A stretch of DNA of 5,172 nt from an uncultured Clostridia bacterium (GTDB lineage: Bacteria; Bacillota; Clostridia; Peptostreptococcales; Anaerovoracaceae): NCBI GenBank assembly GCA_934277495.1, contig CAKQUI010000134.1:1-5172 (forward strand). Reading direction: 5' to 3'. Shown here piece by piece: positions 3,986 to 5,172 of this stretch. The notes beneath the pieces were generated by a model. It was not told the DNA's origin, ran no database searches, and saw nothing but the letters and a program-made list of their open reading frames with translations. Position 1 is the first letter of the stretch. Each line of letters opens with the position of its first letter. The position numbers and the translations under genes are program-made.

Positions 3986-5172
3986 TTATGCTTCTTCAGT
4001 TTCTTCTACCGGTGCTTCATCTGCTGCCGGCGGATCTATAGTTTCTCTGATGCTGAGGCTGATCCTCTTTCTGTCTTTGTCGATCTCCAGAATCTTGGCA
4101 TTGACGATCTGACCTACTTCCAGTTCATCATTGATGTTGCCGACTCTCTTGTGGGCAACTTCTGAAATATGTACGAGACCATCGAGACCCGGTTCCAGTT
4201 CAACGAATGCACCGTATTCCTTGATCTGGACTACTTTGCCTTCGATAACCTGTCCAACCTGGTAATTCTCGTCGATAACGCTCCAAGGCTCAGGCTGGTT
4301 CTGCTTCAGACCCAGTGAGATCTTTCCTTTTTCTTCGTTCATCGAAAGAACCTTTACGTTTACTTTCTGTCCGATGCTGAGAACTTCCTGCGGGTGCTTT
4401 AACTTGCCCCATGAAATCTCTGAAATGTGAAGGAGTCCGTCGATTCCGCCGATGTCTACGAATGCACCGTAGTCTGTGAATCTCATTACTGTACCTTCTA
4501 CAACATCATCTACGTTCAGGTTTTCCCAGATCTCAGCTACCAGCTTATCCTTTTCTTCGTTGAGGAAGAGTCTGTGTGAGAATACTGCTCTGTTTCTCTT
4601 CTGGTCAACTCTTGATACTCTTACTTCAAGAGTCTTGCCGATGAATTCATCTGCATTCTCCACATAGTGGTCTGAAAGCTGTGAAAGCGGAATGAAGCCT
4701 GATACTTCTTTGTAATCAGCTATAACGCCACCGTTCACTGTTCTGGTAACTTTGACTTCAAGAACTGATTTATCTTCAAGTGCCTTAACTATTTCATCCC
4801 AGTTAGCACTGATTTCCAGCTTTTTCTTTGAAAGCAGGATTCCACCTTCTCCGTCGTCTGTCTTGATGACTTTAGCCTGTACTTCATCGTCGACTTTGAA
4901 AGCGTCCTGTAATGTCTGACCTTCCTCCAGAGTCACCTCTGAAGCAGGCAGGATACCGTCTTTCTTACATCCTAAATTAACGATAACTTCCTGGTCAGTA
5001 ACCTGATGTACTTTTCCTGTGACGATTTCGCCACTTCTCGGCAATCTCAGGGACTTCTCGATCTCGTCCATAAGATCGCTCATGTTCAATTCATTGTTTT
5101 CAAGTGTCATATCACTCATGCTGGCAATAACCTCCTTAATAGTGCATTCAGGTGTCGATGCACCCGCTGCTA
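3986..5172 (-). CDS. IspH-ribosomal protein S1 fusion (C-terminal end of IspH plus four S1 domains; 5' end off the window)
   Basis: From the right edge the minus frame is open without a stop. It first encodes AAGASTPECTIKEVIAS, which matches the C-terminal AGASxP segment of IspH (LytB), the [4Fe-4S] reductase of the last MEP isoprenoid step. It then runs in frame through the ATG at 5119 into 377 residues of an S1 protein. S1 domains lie at about 29-99, 116-186, 203-273 and 288-358 of that part, the last two with canonical D/E-YGAFV and GLLHISE/GLVHISE motifs. An acidic tail follows (362-377). IspH-S1 fusions are known in Clostridia. S1-domain proteins bind RNA, but low-GC Gram-positive homologues differ from the six-domain E. 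coli S1 and their ribosomal role is less clear. An AAGGAGG within the frame could allow a separate S1 product. The gene ends at a strong terminator. The stand-alone alternative, 3986-5119, would leave IspH without a stop codon. Confidence 0.9.
   Translation of the reverse strand, partial: AAGASTPECTIKEVIASMSDMTLENNELNMSDLMDEIEKSLRLPRSGEIVTGKVHQVTDQEVIVNLGCKKDGILPASEVTLEEGQTLQDAFKVDDEVQAKVIKTDDGEGGILLSKKKLEISANWDEIVKALEDKSVLEVKVTRTVNGGVIADYKEVSGFIPLSQLSDHYVENADEFIGKTLEVRVSRVDQKRNRAVFSHRLFLNEEKDKLVAEIWENLNVDDVVEGTVMRFTDYGAFVDIGGIDGLLHISEISWGKLKHPQEVLSIGQKVNVKVLSMNEEKGKISLGLKQNQPEPWSVIDENYQVGQVIEGKVVQIKEYGAFVELEPGLDGLVHISEVAHKRVGNINDELEVGQIVNAKILEIDKDRKRISLSIRETIDPPAADEAPVEETEEA
5131..5137 (-). 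promoter_or_regulatory. Internal Shine-Dalgarno site at the IspH-S1 junction
   Basis: The minus strand reads AAGGAGG, a near-complete anti-16S match, 11 bases before the in-frame ATG at 5119. It lies inside the fused reading frame, where it forms part of the codons for Lys-Glu-Val. The spacing is longer than optimal. It might drive internal initiation of a free S1 protein, or be a relic of the ancestral separate gene. Confidence 0.45.

Noticed and set aside
1..5172. A new defence, mobile or otherwise undescribed system.
   Set aside because: Every long coding region belongs to a known family, intergenic space is under 200 bp per gap and largely explained, and there are no repeats, integrase or transposase genes, or abrupt composition changes visible by eye.

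Overview
This 5.2 kb window is ordinary chromosomal housekeeping DNA from a Bacillota bacterium, most likely of class Clostridia. The pointers are the argR-recN pair, the ruvC-ruvA order with no gene between, strong Shine-Dalgarno sites, a textbook sigma-A promoter, a Bacillus-type LexA box, and above all an IspH-ribosomal protein S1 fusion, which is typical of Clostridia. Base composition is moderate, with AT-rich intergenic DNA. An assignment to the Ruminococcus/Oscillospiraceae side of the class would be a guess.

Layout. Positions 1-571 (minus): the first 23 codons of ruvA at the left edge and all of ruvC, overlapping by four bases. Positions 572-753: a compact divergent control region. 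It holds a minus-strand ruvC promoter overlapped by a LexA (SOS) box and a plus-strand argR promoter with two candidate ARG boxes. Positions 754-2869 (plus): argR and recN. Positions 2855-3835 (minus): a DUF523/TudS-family protein followed by a shikimate kinase-like P-loop kinase, whose 3' end overlaps that of recN tail to tail. Positions 3836-3985: a probable promoter for the DUF523 gene and a strong intrinsic terminator for the next gene. Positions 3986-5172 (minus): a four-S1-domain protein whose reading frame continues upstream, with no stop, into the C terminus of IspH. It is therefore a truncated IspH-S1 fusion rather than a stand-alone S1 gene.

How the genes work together. RuvA and RuvC act late in homologous recombination (branch migration and Holliday junction cleavage) and RecN acts early (double-strand-break ends). 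The two recombination units are thus transcribed away from one 182-bp control region, with the arginine repressor gene as leader cistron of recN. The DUF523-kinase pair looks like a two-gene operon with translational coupling. The IspH-S1 unit joins the last step of the MEP isoprenoid pathway to an S1-domain RNA-binding protein.

I found no mobile element, CRISPR array, RNA gene or evidently new system. The best second-look items are regulatory (LexA and ARG boxes), the fusion with its internal ribosome-binding site, and active-site substitutions in the kinase and in ArgR.
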